NCBI RefSeq assembly: GCF_022343685.1
Contig: NZ_CP092123.1
Location: 1,984,001 to 2,048,000, forward strand
From: Marinobacterium sediminicola
GTDB taxonomy: Bacteria > Pseudomonadota > Gammaproteobacteria > Pseudomonadales > Balneatricaceae
DNA: 64,000 nt
Direction of reading: 5' to 3'
Made by a program: the position numbers and the translations under genes. Each line of letters begins with the position of its first letter. Within the stretch, counting starts at the first letter, position 1. This document shows positions 19,741 to 29,233 of the stretch, in pieces. Below the pieces are notes generated by a model. It ran no database searches. It saw nothing but the letters and a program-made list of their open reading frames with translations, and had not been told where the DNA came from.

Positions 19741-21393
19741 CTAATGTGGTCGACGCCCTTGCAGCGCCATCTCGCGCAGATCCCTCCGGGACACTTTCCC
19801 CACGGGGGTTCGGGGTAGCCAGCGACAAAACTCTACCGATCGGGGCACCTTATAGGCCGTGAGCCGCTCTCGACAATAGTCGCGCACCTGCCGTATGGAG
19901 AGCTGCTGATTGGCAGGAACCACATAAAGCTTGATCTGCTCACCACCACAGTGCTCTGGCAAACCCACCACGGCACATTCCAGAATATCCGGATGACAGG
20001 CGATGATATCCTCCAGCTCACTGGGATAGACTTTAAAGCCGGACACATTGATCACTTCCTTACGACGGTCGATGATTCTGAGAAACCCTTCACCATCAAT
20101 CAGGCCAATATCACCCGTATCCAGCCAGCCAGCCGGCATGGCGCTTTCGGTTGCTTCACGCTGATGCCAATAGCCTGACATCAATTGCGGACCTCGTACC
20201 CAAATGTCACCGACTTCACCATGAGGTAATGGTTTGCGCTCCTCATCGAGGATTTGTATTTCGGTTCCACTCAAAGGTTTGCCAACCGTGCCCAAACGAA
20301 TGGCATCAGGGCGATTGACGCTGACGACCGGAGAGCATTCCGTCAGGCCATACCCCTCACAGATCTCACCTCCTGTAACCTCCTTCCACCGTGAGGCAAC
20401 GGATCTCGTCAGTGCCATCCCTCCCGAAACGGTCAGTTTCAGCGCTGAAAAATCCAGTCGCTGAAATTCGGGCTGCTGGCACAAATGGATAAACAGAGGA
20501 TTGATGCCAGCCAAAATGGTCGGATTGAGCCTATCCCAGCAACGCACCAGAGACCGGGTGCGCCGCGGGTCCGGAACCAGCTCAATGTAACTACCAATAC
20601 TCAACATCAGCAGAGTGAGAGTGAAAGAATAAATATGGTAAAACGGTAGCGGCTGCAGCAGGCGCTCGCGCCCGGGGAGGACGAAAGGCTGCATCCGGTC
20701 CTGAAGCTGCGCCAGATTACTCAGCAACGCTCGCTCACTGAGCATGGCCCCCTTGGCTGGCCCCGTAGTCCCGCCTGTGTACTGCAGCAACGCCAGCTCT
20801 GGGTATCGCTCAGGAGGCAACCAAACCAAACCAGCCCCCTTTTGCATGATCGAACTCAAAGACACCTGTTCGATTGCTGGGCCAATTCGCCCATTGGACC
20901 TCGCTCTGCCAACACCTCCACTTTTGAACCTTGACAACAGGTTCAGCAGCACACGGCCCGCAACAGGATGCAGATCACCGGGTTCTGTCGTAATCAGATA
21001 CTCGACTGGAGAGTTGACCAGTGCCTGCAGGCTCTCGACCGGCAGCGGCGCCAGCCTGACCAGCGCACGCGCGCCCGAATCACGCAGCAACAGGGTAGCT
21101 TCTTCGACACCAAGAAGGGGGTTGGCGTTCACGACCACCAGCCCCGCACGACGAGCACCAAACAGCAGTATCGGATACTGCATCAGGTTGGGCAACTGAA
21201 GTACGATCCTGTCACCCGGCTGAAGGTCGGTTTCATGCTGCACCCAGGCCGCAAAACGTCGGGAGAAACGGTCAAGATCAGCAAAGCTGATACGTGCCCC
21301 CAGATGACCAAAGGCAGGCCGTTCGTCAAAGCGCCGCGCCAACTGAATCAGCAAATCAGATAAACTGGCAACGTCCGGGCTGACAGCCTGCAT
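19741..21393 (-). CDS. AMP-binding acyl-CoA synthetase (FadD-like)
   Basis: Adenylate-forming acyl-CoA ligase (550 residues). Motifs are the ATP loop YTGGTTGPAKGAM, EGYGLTECSPVV, GWLDTGDIG, IDRRKEVINVSGFKVYPSELE and the terminal catalytic lysine in TPVGKVSRR. Closest in layout to long-chain fatty-acid CoA ligases, but substrate length is not predictable and it may serve medium-chain or unusual acids. AAGGAG precedes the ATG at 21393. It follows the glutamine amidotransferase gene by four bases and precedes hrpA by 24, so all three are probably co-transcribed. Confidence 0.9.
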   Translation of the reverse strand: MQAVSPDVASLSDLLIQLARRFDERPAFGHLGARISFADLDRFSRRFAAWVQHETDLQPGDRIVLQLPNLMQYPILLFGARRAGLVVVNANPLLGVEEATLLLRDSGARALVRLAPLPVESLQALVNSPVEYLITTEPGDLHPVAGRVLLNLLSRFKSGGVGRARSNGRIGPAIEQVSLSSIMQKGAGLVWLPPERYPELALLQYTGGTTGPAKGAMLSERALLSNLAQLQDRMQPFVLPGRERLLQPLPFYHIYSFTLTLLMLSIGSYIELVPDPRRTRSLVRCWDRLNPTILAGINPLFIHLCQQPEFQRLDFSALKLTVSGGMALTRSVASRWKEVTGGEICEGYGLTECSPVVSVNRPDAIRLGTVGKPLSGTEIQILDEERKPLPHGEVGDIWVRGPQLMSGYWHQREATESAMPAGWLDTGDIGLIDGEGFLRIIDRRKEVINVSGFKVYPSELEDIIACHPDILECAVVGLPEHCGGEQIKLYVVPANQQLSIRQVRDYCRERLTAYKVPRSVEFCRWLPRTPVGKVSRRDLREMALQGRRPH

Positions 21394-21397
21394 CAGG

Positions 21398-22180
21398 CTA
21401 CTCCTTCAACTGAGACACAACCTCACCATCAACAAACACAACCAGCTCGCCGGTCTCGAGCTTCTGCCAACGCTCATTATCGGTCAAGGGCTCCGTTGCG
21501 ATGACTGTCACTATATCATTGGGTGTTGTCTCGGCACCGAAATCAACACTGACTTCACAATCCTTAAGCCTGGCTTCACCAAAGGGTGAACGTCGCGTAA
21601 TCCATGCCAGCTTGGTCGTACAATAGCAGAACAGATGGGTCGACTCGCTGAGCAACATATTGAAGACCCCAAGTGTCCTCAATTGCTCACAGCATTCGTG
21701 GATGAAACGCTGTAACTCGGCAAAGTCTTCAGGCCGCTCTGGAAAACGACTGCGCAGCTGACCTAGCAGCCAGCAAAATGCATACTCACTATCAGTGGTC
21801 CCGACGGGCTGATAGAAGTCCAAGGGCCAATCAAAAAGCGTTTTGTCCAACTGTCCGTTGTGGGCATAGGTCCAGGTATAGCCCCAAAGCTCTCGACTGA
21901 AAGGATGCGTGTTCTCCAGGCATACCGAACCCACATTGGCTTGCCGGATATGACTGATCACAACACGGCTTTTGATCGAATATTCAGCCACCAAACCGGC
22001 TATACGCGAATCGGCACTGGGCTCGGGATCATGAAAGCAGCGCAAACCCTTGCCCTCATAGAAAGCGATCCCCCAGCCATCACGGTGCGGCCCTGTGCGG
22101 CCACCACGCTGCATCAGCCCGGTGAAACTGAAACAGATATCTGTCGGCACATTGGCGCTCATCCCGAGCAATTCGCACAT
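21398..22180 (-). CDS. Class II glutamine amidotransferase (YafJ-like), copy 1
   Basis: Ntn-hydrolase-fold amidotransferase domain protein (260 residues). Cys2 at the processed N-terminus ([10 protein letters not shown]) is the expected nucleophile; [21 protein letters not shown] and YAHNGQL are the glutaminase motifs. There is no fused synthetase domain, as in YafJ. The acceptor of the released ammonia is unknown. GGGGAGGG lies seven bases before the ATG. It begins three bases after the bactofilin stop. A second, diverged copy is encoded at 45521-46360. Confidence 0.9.
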   Translation of the reverse strand: MCELLGMSANVPTDICFSFTGLMQRGGRTGPHRDGWGIAFYEGKGLRCFHDPEPSADSRIAGLVAEYSIKSRVVISHIRQANVGSVCLENTHPFSRELWGYTWTYAHNGQLDKTLFDWPLDFYQPVGTTDSEYAFCWLLGQLRSRFPERPEDFAELQRFIHECCEQLRTLGVFNMLLSESTHLFCYCTTKLAWITRRSPFGEARLKDCEVSVDFGAETTPNDIVTVIATEPLTDNERWQKLETGELVVFVDGEVVSQLKE

Positions 22181-22183
22181 TTA

Positions 22184-22660
22184 TCAGCCCTCCCCTCGGC
22201 TCAGGGTAATTCGATCTGGCAAGGTATCGATCAACGCATAATCGAGCACTTCACCCGTAGCCTCTTTTTCAGCAGTCAGATCAGGGTGATATTCCAGGCG
22301 TGGTGTCGCTTTCTGCAAATGCCGCTCGCCGAGAAAGCACCCTTGAGGATCAATGGTCAATTTTTCGCTGCACACTCTGGCCCGGACCTTGCCGCCTCGC
22401 TCTATGTGCAGGGAATCACAGAAAACATCACCTTCTATCAGACCGCTGACATTGACATGCTGAGCGGTCAGAAAACCACGCACCACACCATGACGCCCGA
22501 TGGTCACATCATCTGTCACCTCAAGCCGTCCCTCGACAACACCATCGACATGCACCTTGCCACTGACACGCATATCACCCGACAGATGGTTCCCCCGAGC
22601 GATGATGGTTACTGCGTTCCGGCCTGATTTAGCGGATACATCGCGCTTAAGGATTCCCAA
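22184..22660 (-). CDS. Bactofilin family cytoskeletal protein
   Basis: Bactofilin (158 residues), a beta-helical polymer-forming protein often linked to cell shape and local peptidoglycan remodelling. The core (about 20-115) is a series of short hydrophobic-glycine repeats: GDMRVSGKVHVDGVVEGRLEV, GLIEGDVFCDSLHIERGGKV, with CSEKLTIDPQG. Tails are polar. The start is TTG at 22660, supported by GAGGAGG just upstream. The gene overlaps the 3' end of the M23 peptidase gene by 52 bases, indicating coupled expression; M23-bactofilin pairing is known in other proteobacteria. Confidence 0.9.
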   Translation of the reverse strand: MGILKRDVSAKSGRNAVTIIARGNHLSGDMRVSGKVHVDGVVEGRLEVTDDVTIGRHGVVRGFLTAQHVNVSGLIEGDVFCDSLHIERGGKVRARVCSEKLTIDPQGCFLGERHLQKATPRLEYHPDLTAEKEATGEVLDYALIDTLPDRITLSRGEG

Positions 22661-23541
22661 GGTACCTCCTCAACTTCTGTAAACAGGGCATTAAAACTGT
22701 CCAGCCCCCACTGCAGGAACGGCTCAGGATTCAAGGGACGATACATGAATCGCACTTCGTAGTGCAGATGTGCACCGGTAGAACGGCCACTATTCCCACT
22801 CAGCGCGATCTGCTGCCCCTTGTGTACAAAGGTGCCACTTTTGACCAACACCTTCTGCAAATGCGCGTAATAGGTTTTAAAGCCGAAATTATGCTGTAAA
22901 ACCACGAGGTTGCCAAAACCACTCCCCTTGCGATAGCCGGCGTACTCAACCACTCCGTCTGCAGTGGCATATACAGGGGTGCCGATATCCGCCTTGAAAT
23001 CCATGCCGTTGTGCATCTTTCGTGTCTTGAGAACCGGGTGCAAACGCATCCCATAGCTGTCATTCACTCTCTCTGCTGAAATAGGCACTCCGTTAGGGAT
23101 ACTGTGCAGAAGGAACAGCCTTTGCCGTGCGGCCATACGTGTCAACTGTAACCGCTCCTCCACACTCATTCCCTTGGGCTCCTGCAATAGCCCCAATCGA
23201 TTCTCCAGCGTACTGAGTGTCGCACCAATCTCCTGATTTTCCTCCAATAACCGCTCACGCTCAGCGCTGAGTTCAGACAGTGAGCTGCCCAATTCGTCCA
23301 GCTCAGAGATGTATAGCTGCTGCGTCCCGAGCAACAACTGATATTGCTCATTGAGATCCTGATGGTCTCGTGTCAGGTCTGACAGGTCATCATGGGTTTT
23401 GACCAGTAACCAGTTGGAAACGAAAAAACTGAGGCTTGAGAGCAGAACAAAGGTCAACAGCAGATAAGCCAAAAGCTGGTGCAGAAAAATTTGCCGCGAC
23501 CCATGGCGAGTCGTCATTGTCAGGACAAGTTTGCGTCGCAA
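22609..23541 (-). CDS. M23-family peptidoglycan endopeptidase, membrane anchored
   Basis: Periplasmic metallopeptidase, about 310 residues: a cytoplasmic basic stretch, one transmembrane helix (FLHQLLAYLLLTFVLLSSLSFF region), a periplasmic coiled coil (about 50-125, rich in Leu/Glu), then the M23/LytM domain with zinc ligands in HNGMDFKAD (H..D) and AHLHYEVRF (HxH). All catalytic positions appear intact, so this is likely an active DD- or LD-endopeptidase. The start is uncertain: TTG at 23541 has AGGG seven bases upstream; an ATG at 23517 and a TTG at 23571 are alternatives. It overlaps the bactofilin gene. Confidence 0.9.
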   Translation of the reverse strand: MRRKLVLTMTTRHGSRQIFLHQLLAYLLLTFVLLSSLSFFVSNWLLVKTHDDLSDLTRDHQDLNEQYQLLLGTQQLYISELDELGSSLSELSAERERLLEENQEIGATLSTLENRLGLLQEPKGMSVEERLQLTRMAARQRLFLLHSIPNGVPISAERVNDSYGMRLHPVLKTRKMHNGMDFKADIGTPVYATADGVVEYAGYRKGSGFGNLVVLQHNFGFKTYYAHLQKVLVKSGTFVHKGQQIALSGNSGRSTGAHLHYEVRFMYRPLNPEPFLQWGLDSFNALFTEVEEVPWESLSAMYPLNQAGTQ

Positions 23542-23706
23542 AAGAGATACCCTGTAAATCAAAATGAGCAACTATAAGCGATTACCGACACCAGCTCTAC
23601 GTACAAATCTGGCAGGACAACACCTTCATGCGCTGAACTCCCACAGCAGAGCCAGGTTTTACGTTAGACTTGGGCTCAGATTTCAGCAACGTTGCGGAGT
23701 AGAGGG

Positions 23707-26067
23707 ATGTTACCGCTCAGCATATTTTTCTCGGACGAATATAGACTGCTGTCTCGCCAACAGCTGGCAAAGGGCATCGGCCAATACTTTGTCCTGCCGG
23801 ATCAGACTCTGATGCTGGAATGGAAGACATTAAAAGACGCACTGCCCTCTTTGTCTGCCGGCGATATCATGGAAGCTGGGACACACCATATAGATGCCCC
23901 TCACTCAGAGCCCCCCTTAAATGCCGTAGAAGCCAACCAGCGGTTCAACGAATATCTGAAGCGACTGGAACAGGTGACTTCTTGCGTTCTGGTGATCAAC
24001 CCGGCCGACCTTCATCCACGATATGAAGCCCTGAATCGAAACCGAATTCGGGAAGGTATCTGTAACCGCCTGCACGTTCTGGCCCTGCAGGCCAGAGAGA
24101 ACATGCACCAGCTTGTGCTAAGAGCGCCCAATGAGGCTACAGTCGAACTTACGCTGGAGATTCTGGCGTGCACACTGACCTTGCCGGGCCTTGAACACTG
24201 GGGTCATTTGGGCATCTGTCTGCAGACATGCAGCAAGCGCGCACTTCCCACTCTGGGCTGGCTGGAACATCTGGGGCGCTCACTGAATACCAATATTCCC
24301 GTCAAGCTGATCAGCGGCATGCCGACCAGGGAAGAGATTCGTGAAGCCCAACACGCAGGCCATGTGTGTTACCCGGTTTTGACCAATCCTGACCATTGCC
24401 GAAGCAACTTTGAATGCTGTCACCAGTTTCTGCTTAGCAGCAACAATTCACGCCTGCGCGCAAGTCGCTTGCTGCACCGCCCGATACCTAAACACTATCA
24501 GGCTCCCCCGCCGCCATCCGATATCTTTTTGCCCATTCGCAGCAATGCAACGATGGCACCTGCGGGTCAAACCCTTGCCGATATCGCGTTAGCAAGAACC
24601 CTCCAAGCATATGGCGAAAAGCCGCTCAACGCCTATCCCGTGTTGAACGGCGAAAGTCTGGGCTCCCAAACGCATCTGGAACGCTCAAGCCCCATTGACG
24701 TCAGACGGACAATCGGTGAATTTCATCCCGCCAGCGAAGATCAGATCAGGCGCGCTTTTTCACTGGCTTCCGACGCTCAACCGCAGTGGAATCGACTGCT
24801 CATTGAGCACCGAATCGCGATCATTCAGCGCTGGACCGAGCGCCTGCAACAATCTCAGCACGAACTGCTCGCCTGCTGCATCCATGAGACAGGTTTAAGC
24901 ATTCGTGATGCCGCGTCAGATCTGCGCACTGCGATTAACCTCTGCCATTACTACTGTAATCAGGCACTCACCAAGCTTTCCTCTCGCCCCTTGCACGGTC
25001 ATCAGCAGGAAGCCAACCGACTCGAGCTGCATGGCAGAGGCATATACGTTGCCGTAACCGATCATAATGAACCCTTCGCTACTGCCATAGGCCAACTCTC
25101 GGCGCTATTGGTCTGTGGCAATGCGGTACTGTTGAATCCTGATCCTTGCTGTACAGCCAGCCTGAATCTCGTCATTGATCACCTTTTGAAATCGGGATTG
25201 CCATCAGGGCTGGTGTCCCTGCTCCCTGGCGACGAGCAGGTCTACCAGTGGATGCTGGAAGATTACCGCGTCGCTGGCGCCATCTGCTTTACGGACCCGG
25301 GACAAACCATTGCGATGAATGCTGTGCTCAGCAATCGCAAGGGCGCCCCGGTGGTGCCTTTGTTATCACACAGCAGCATCCCGGGCACCCAGATCATCAC
25401 GCGTCGCCTGACCACACTGGAAATACGTGAAACTCTCCAAAGCGCCTTCAGCCATTCAGGCCAAAAACGCACCAACCTTGGCATTCTATATATCGAAAGC
25501 ACCGTTGCAGACGAAATAGAGCAGCAATTAGCTGACAGTCTGCAGCTGCTGCAGATGGGAGACCCGCTGCAACTTGAGACGGATATCGGCCCGATGAGCC
25601 ATCGAAACCTGATGACACAATGCCATGAGCACATTGAGCGCTTCCGACTGCGTCAGAGAATCATTACCCAACTGGAACCGGGGGAAGAGCATGATCACGG
25701 GTACTATGTTTCCCCTACCTTGCTGCGTCTATACAGCCTTGATGAGCTGCCAACACCAACCCCCGGCCCGCTGCTGCATTTGATTCGTTTTGATCAAGAA
25801 GGTTTGGGCAGGGTCATTACGGAGATAAATCGCTATTGTCCGGGTCAGGCATGCAGCATTTACTCAAACGATGATGCCCTGATTGACCGGGCAGTGGATG
25901 GACTTCAGGCCAGTCGTCTGCTTGTTAACCGCCCGTTGTCCGACACCTGTGCCAGCATCCACCCGGCTGGCAGCTCCGGCTTCTCGGGGACGGGCCCTCT
26001 TTATGGAGGGCCCAACTACCTGATGGCATTCGTCCGCGAACGTGCCATCACTTGCCGACGGGAATAG
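23707..26067 (+). CDS. PutA-like protein with both active sites degenerate (pseudoenzyme)
   Basis: A 786-residue protein colinear with the proline dehydrogenase-P5C dehydrogenase part of PutA. The N-terminal half keeps PutA landmarks (LHPRYEAL near 103, GICLQTCSKRALPTLGWLEHLGR near 171, IPVKLISG), then a linker (SPIDVRRTIGEFHPAS) and an aldehyde-dehydrogenase-like half (IYVAVTDHNEPFATAIGQL, GLPSGLVSLLPGD). Catalytic residues are lost: the ALDH cysteine position reads HSGQKRTN (Arg about 588), the Glu position reads PLLSHSS (His about 555), the KPAEQTP NAD motif reads NPDPCCT, and the PRODH FAD segment lacks its Lys and the RR motif because the barrel is shortened. The frame is intact, so this is not an obvious dead gene. 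GGAG lies seven bases before the ATG. Function unknown. Confidence 0.8.
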   Translation: MLPLSIFFSDEYRLLSRQQLAKGIGQYFVLPDQTLMLEWKTLKDALPSLSAGDIMEAGTHHIDAPHSEPPLNAVEANQRFNEYLKRLEQVTSCVLVINPADLHPRYEALNRNRIREGICNRLHVLALQARENMHQLVLRAPNEATVELTLEILACTLTLPGLEHWGHLGICLQTCSKRALPTLGWLEHLGRSLNTNIPVKLISGMPTREEIREAQHAGHVCYPVLTNPDHCRSNFECCHQFLLSSNNSRLRASRLLHRPIPKHYQAPPPPSDIFLPIRSNATMAPAGQTLADIALARTLQAYGEKPLNAYPVLNGESLGSQTHLERSSPIDVRRTIGEFHPASEDQIRRAFSLASDAQPQWNRLLIEHRIAIIQRWTERLQQSQHELLACCIHETGLSIRDAASDLRTAINLCHYYCNQALTKLSSRPLHGHQQEANRLELHGRGIYVAVTDHNEPFATAIGQLSALLVCGNAVLLNPDPCCTASLNLVIDHLLKSGLPSGLVSLLPGDEQVYQWMLEDYRVAGAICFTDPGQTIAMNAVLSNRKGAPVVPLLSHSSIPGTQIITRRLTTLEIRETLQSAFSHSGQKRTNLGILYIESTVADEIEQQLADSLQLLQMGDPLQLETDIGPMSHRNLMTQCHEHIERFRLRQRIITQLEPGEEHDHGYYVSPTLLRLYSLDELPTPTPGPLLHLIRFDQEGLGRVITEINRYCPGQACSIYSNDDALIDRAVDGLQASRLLVNRPLSDTCASIHPAGSSGFSGTGPLYGGPNYLMAFVRERAITCRRE

Positions 26068-26068
26068 G

Positions 26069-27454
26069 CTAGGAAGTTCTGCTTGCTTTCGCCAGACGGA
26101 AGCAAGGCTCATACTCTTCGTGATTTATTTTCATGCGACGCTGATCGACAAAGGCCTGCAACAACCTGTCCAGCGCTTCGATCACGTCCGGCTCTCCATG
26201 CAGCTCAAAAGGCCCGTGCTCTTCAATGGCTCGAATGCCCGGCTCCTTGACGTTACCGGCCACTATCCCGGACAACGCACAACGCAGCTGTGCCGCCAGT
26301 TCATGATCGGGCTGACGGCGTGACAGGCACAACTCACGCATGGCGTCATGCGTCGGCTCGAACGTCTGCTGCAACACCAGCGGTATATGCAGTTGCCAGT
26401 TGTAGTGATAGGCCTCACCGGTTGCCTTGCGGTGGGTGGTGACTTCAGCAAGACCATCTCGCATGCGCGTCGCCACTTCGTGCGCATCATCAATGATGAT
26501 CTGGTAGCACTGCGCTGCCCGCTCACCCAACGTCGCGCGAATGAAACGATCCACTGTTTCAAAGTATTCTTCACTGCCCGCAGGGCCGGTAAAGATCAAT
26601 GGAAACGGATGAGCACTGTTTCGCTCCTGCAGCAGGATGCCAAGAATGTAGAGAATCTCTTCTGCTGTTCCCACCCCCCCCGGGAATACGACAATGCCGT
26701 GCCCCAGGCGAACAAACGCCTCAAGCCTGCGCTCGATATCAGGCATAATGATCAATTCATTGACAATCGGATTGGGAGACTCGGCCGCAATGATGCCCGG
26801 CTCGGAGATACCGACGTAACGGCCATCCAGGAGACGTTGCTTGGCATGCGCAATGGTTGCCCCTTTCATCGGCCCCTTCATTGCGCCGGGCCCGCAGCCA
26901 GTACAGATGTCCATTCCCCGTAGCCCCAGTTCATACCCCACGTGCTTGGTGTACTCGTATTCTGCATGGCCAATCGAGTGACCACCCCAGCACACCACCA
27001 TATTGGGTTTCACATGAGGCCTGAAAGCGTCTGCATGCCTGAGCAGATTGAATACCTGGTTGGTGATCATGGCCGATGGATCCAGCCCTTCACAGCAGTA
27101 TTCGACCTTATCGGCGACATACAACAGGTCTCTGAGCACTGAGAACAGGTGCTCGTTGATACCCTGTATCAACTCACCATCGACAAAAGCGGTTGCCGGG
27201 GCATTGATCAGATCCAGCTGTACTCCACGATGCTTCTGACTGATCTGAATATCGAAGTCGCGAAAACGGTCAAGCACCTTGCGAGTGCTGTCCAGTTCAC
27301 TGCCGCAGTTGAGCACCGCCAGGGCACACTGGCGGAAAAGGTTGTAGAGCCCACCCTGGCTTTTATCCTGCAGTCTGGCCACTTCGTAGGGAGAAAGAAC
27401 ATCGAGATTGTCCAGCGGCGTCACGCTGGACGTAATGTAGTGCTCGGTCATCAT
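26069..27454 (-). CDS. ppnN: Pyrimidine/purine nucleotide 5'-monophosphate nucleosidase
   Basis: LOG-family nucleosidase (461 residues; E. coli PpnN/YgdH is 454) that cleaves NMPs to base and ribose-5-phosphate and is activated by ppGpp. The central LOG domain shows CWGGHSIGHAEYEYTKHVG, GCGPGAMKGPMKGA and the active-site motif FPGGVGTAEE. The extra N- and C-terminal regions match the long PpnN type. AGGAGG precedes two adjacent ATGs (27454 and 27451). It converges on the PutA-like gene with one base between stops and diverges from the PIN-PhoH gene. Confidence 0.94.
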   Translation of the reverse strand: MMTEHYITSSVTPLDNLDVLSPYEVARLQDKSQGGLYNLFRQCALAVLNCGSELDSTRKVLDRFRDFDIQISQKHRGVQLDLINAPATAFVDGELIQGINEHLFSVLRDLLYVADKVEYCCEGLDPSAMITNQVFNLLRHADAFRPHVKPNMVVCWGGHSIGHAEYEYTKHVGYELGLRGMDICTGCGPGAMKGPMKGATIAHAKQRLLDGRYVGISEPGIIAAESPNPIVNELIIMPDIERRLEAFVRLGHGIVVFPGGVGTAEEILYILGILLQERNSAHPFPLIFTGPAGSEEYFETVDRFIRATLGERAAQCYQIIIDDAHEVATRMRDGLAEVTTHRKATGEAYHYNWQLHIPLVLQQTFEPTHDAMRELCLSRRQPDHELAAQLRCALSGIVAGNVKEPGIRAIEEHGPFELHGEPDVIEALDRLLQAFVDQRRMKINHEEYEPCFRLAKASRTS

Positions 27455-27670
27455 GCTGACCTCCTTGTTCCGTGCGGATACTGCTAAACACATGAAAGTA
27501 CGTGTCTATTTAACTATGAACTCACTCGATGAGATTTACTACCATCTCGTGACAAGCCGATGACAGCCACCAGGCTCAAGCCGCTGCCAGAAACCCGCTG
27601 ATGGCAATTGTAATTGCGCCCACCTTGAATTAGCTTGAATACAACAACCGCTGTACAAGGAAGCCCTTCG

Positions 27671-29059
27671 ATGTCTGCATCAAAACTGTATATCCTCGAC
27701 ACCAACGTGCTGTTGCACGATCCCAAGTGTCTGTTTCAGTTCAAGGAACAGGACATCACGATCCCTATGACAGTGCTGGAGGAGCTTGACTCGATCAAGG
27801 ATCGCAAACAGAGCGTGGCCGCCGAGGCCCGCCATGCCATTCGCGTCATCGACAATATCCTGTCCTCTGCCAGCAGCGCCAGCCAGATTACCAAGGGCGT
27901 TCGGATTCTTATCGAAGGCAAGGAACGTGAACAAAAGCTGGGCAAGCTCTCGATTTTCCCGGACCATGAACTGACCAGCCGACAGGGTTTCTTGCCGGAC
28001 GAAAGCAACAAGGACAACCGCATCATTAACTGCGCCTTGCACCTGCAGGCCACCTTCCCGCACCGCCAGATCATCCTCGTCACCAAGGACATCAATATGC
28101 GCCTCAAGGCGCTGGGTGCCGGATTACAGCGCGTAGAAGACTACCGTACCGACCAGCTGGTATCGGATATCGAGATGCTGCCTGCGGGTCACCAACACTT
28201 GGCAACGCCTTTCTGGGAAGGCGTCGATAAGGTCGACAGTTTTCAGCAGGAGGGCAGAACCTACCACAAGGTGGATCGAAGCCTGCTGCCTGAAACCTAC
28301 CCCAATGAATTCATCTACGATGACAGCAAGGACTTTGCCGCTCGCACTGTCTCCATGGACGAAACCAGCGTTACTCTGCTCGATCTGGGTTATGAGCGAC
28401 TGATGAATCAGATTTGCTGGGGCATTCAGCCTATCAACGTACAGCAGGCATTTGCCATGCAATCATTGATGGATCCAGAGATTGACCTCAGTATTCTTTT
28501 GGGTGCAGCGGGATCGGGCAAGACTCTTATTGCACTGGCCTGTGCCTTGGAGATGGTGATCGAGGAGCAGCGCTTCAACAAGATCATCGTCACTCGTTCC
28601 ACACCGCCAGTGGCTGAAGATATTGGCTTCCTGCCCGGCACCGAAGAAGAGAAAATGACACCGTGGATGAGTTCAATCAACGATAACCTGGAAGCCATGC
28701 ACGCACAGGATGAGCGCCCTCAAAGCAGCGTGAAGTACGCGCTGGAAAAAGCCAATATCCAGTTCAAATCACTCAATTTCATCCGCGGCCGAAGCATTCA
28801 GAACGCCATTGTGCTGATCGATGAAGCTCAGAACCTGACGCCACAGCAGCTCAAGACCATCATCACCCGCTGCGGCAAAGGCACCAAAATGGTCTGCCTG
28901 GGCAACCTGGCTCAGATCGATTCCAACTACCTGACTCCGCTCACATCAGGTCTTACCTATATCGTTGAGCGTTTCCGTGACTTCGAAGGCTCTGCCAGCG
29001 TTCATTTCGAGGGAATCTTCCGCTCTCGCCTGGCCGAGTACGCCGAAGAACATCTCTGA
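27671..29059 (+). CDS. PIN-PhoH fusion protein (PhoH2 type)
   Basis: A 462-residue protein joining an N-terminal PIN ribonuclease domain (LYILDTNVLLHDP, with acidic metal-binding residues; LEELDSIK; DNRIINCAL; LVTKDINMRLKA) to a C-terminal PhoH ATPase (Walker A GAAGSGKTLIALA, RGRSIQNAIVLIDEAQNLTPQQLKTI). PhoH2 proteins are described as sequence-specific RNA helicase/ribonucleases. AAGGA lies nine bases before the ATG at 27671. No antitoxin-like small gene (PhoAT) precedes it. It is divergent from ppnN across about 216 bp. A 9-bp hairpin follows the stop. Confidence 0.93.
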   Translation: MSASKLYILDTNVLLHDPKCLFQFKEQDITIPMTVLEELDSIKDRKQSVAAEARHAIRVIDNILSSASSASQITKGVRILIEGKEREQKLGKLSIFPDHELTSRQGFLPDESNKDNRIINCALHLQATFPHRQIILVTKDINMRLKALGAGLQRVEDYRTDQLVSDIEMLPAGHQHLATPFWEGVDKVDSFQQEGRTYHKVDRSLLPETYPNEFIYDDSKDFAARTVSMDETSVTLLDLGYERLMNQICWGIQPINVQQAFAMQSLMDPEIDLSILLGAAGSGKTLIALACALEMVIEEQRFNKIIVTRSTPPVAEDIGFLPGTEEEKMTPWMSSINDNLEAMHAQDERPQSSVKYALEKANIQFKSLNFIRGRSIQNAIVLIDEAQNLTPQQLKTIITRCGKGTKMVCLGNLAQIDSNYLTPLTSGLTYIVERFRDFEGSASVHFEGIFRSRLAEYAEEHL

Positions 29060-29069
29060 ACCCCCTCCT

Positions 29070-29090
29070 GCAGTGGGCGCTGCCCACTGC
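29070..29090 (+). terminator. Hairpin after the PIN-PhoH gene
   Basis: Nine-bp stem (GCAGTGGGC / GCCCACTGC) starting 11 bases after the stop; the T run is delayed and weak, so termination efficiency is uncertain. Confidence 0.55.
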
Positions 29091-29227
29091 AACACAGCTT
29101 TTCCTTTCGCCAGACCAAAGTCTAAAAATCGGACTAAATCCTTACACCATGCGGGTTACAGCCTTGTGACCAGCCTCTGTGCTTCATCTTTGCCGACACT
29201 TCGAGTTTTATTCTGTAGACAGTTGAA

Positions 29228-29233
29228 TATAAT
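29228..29233 (+). promoter_or_regulatory. Candidate -10 box for mqo
   Basis: Perfect TATAAT about 190 bp before the mqo start. No good -35 is present at 16-18 bp (GTTTTA at 17), so an activator or a long untranslated leader may be involved. Confidence 0.4.

Noticed and set aside
23692-26067. Reading the PutA-like gene as a normal bifunctional PutA
   Set aside because: Key residues of both active sites are absent, and the PRODH barrel end, DNA-binding domain and C-terminal extension are missing.
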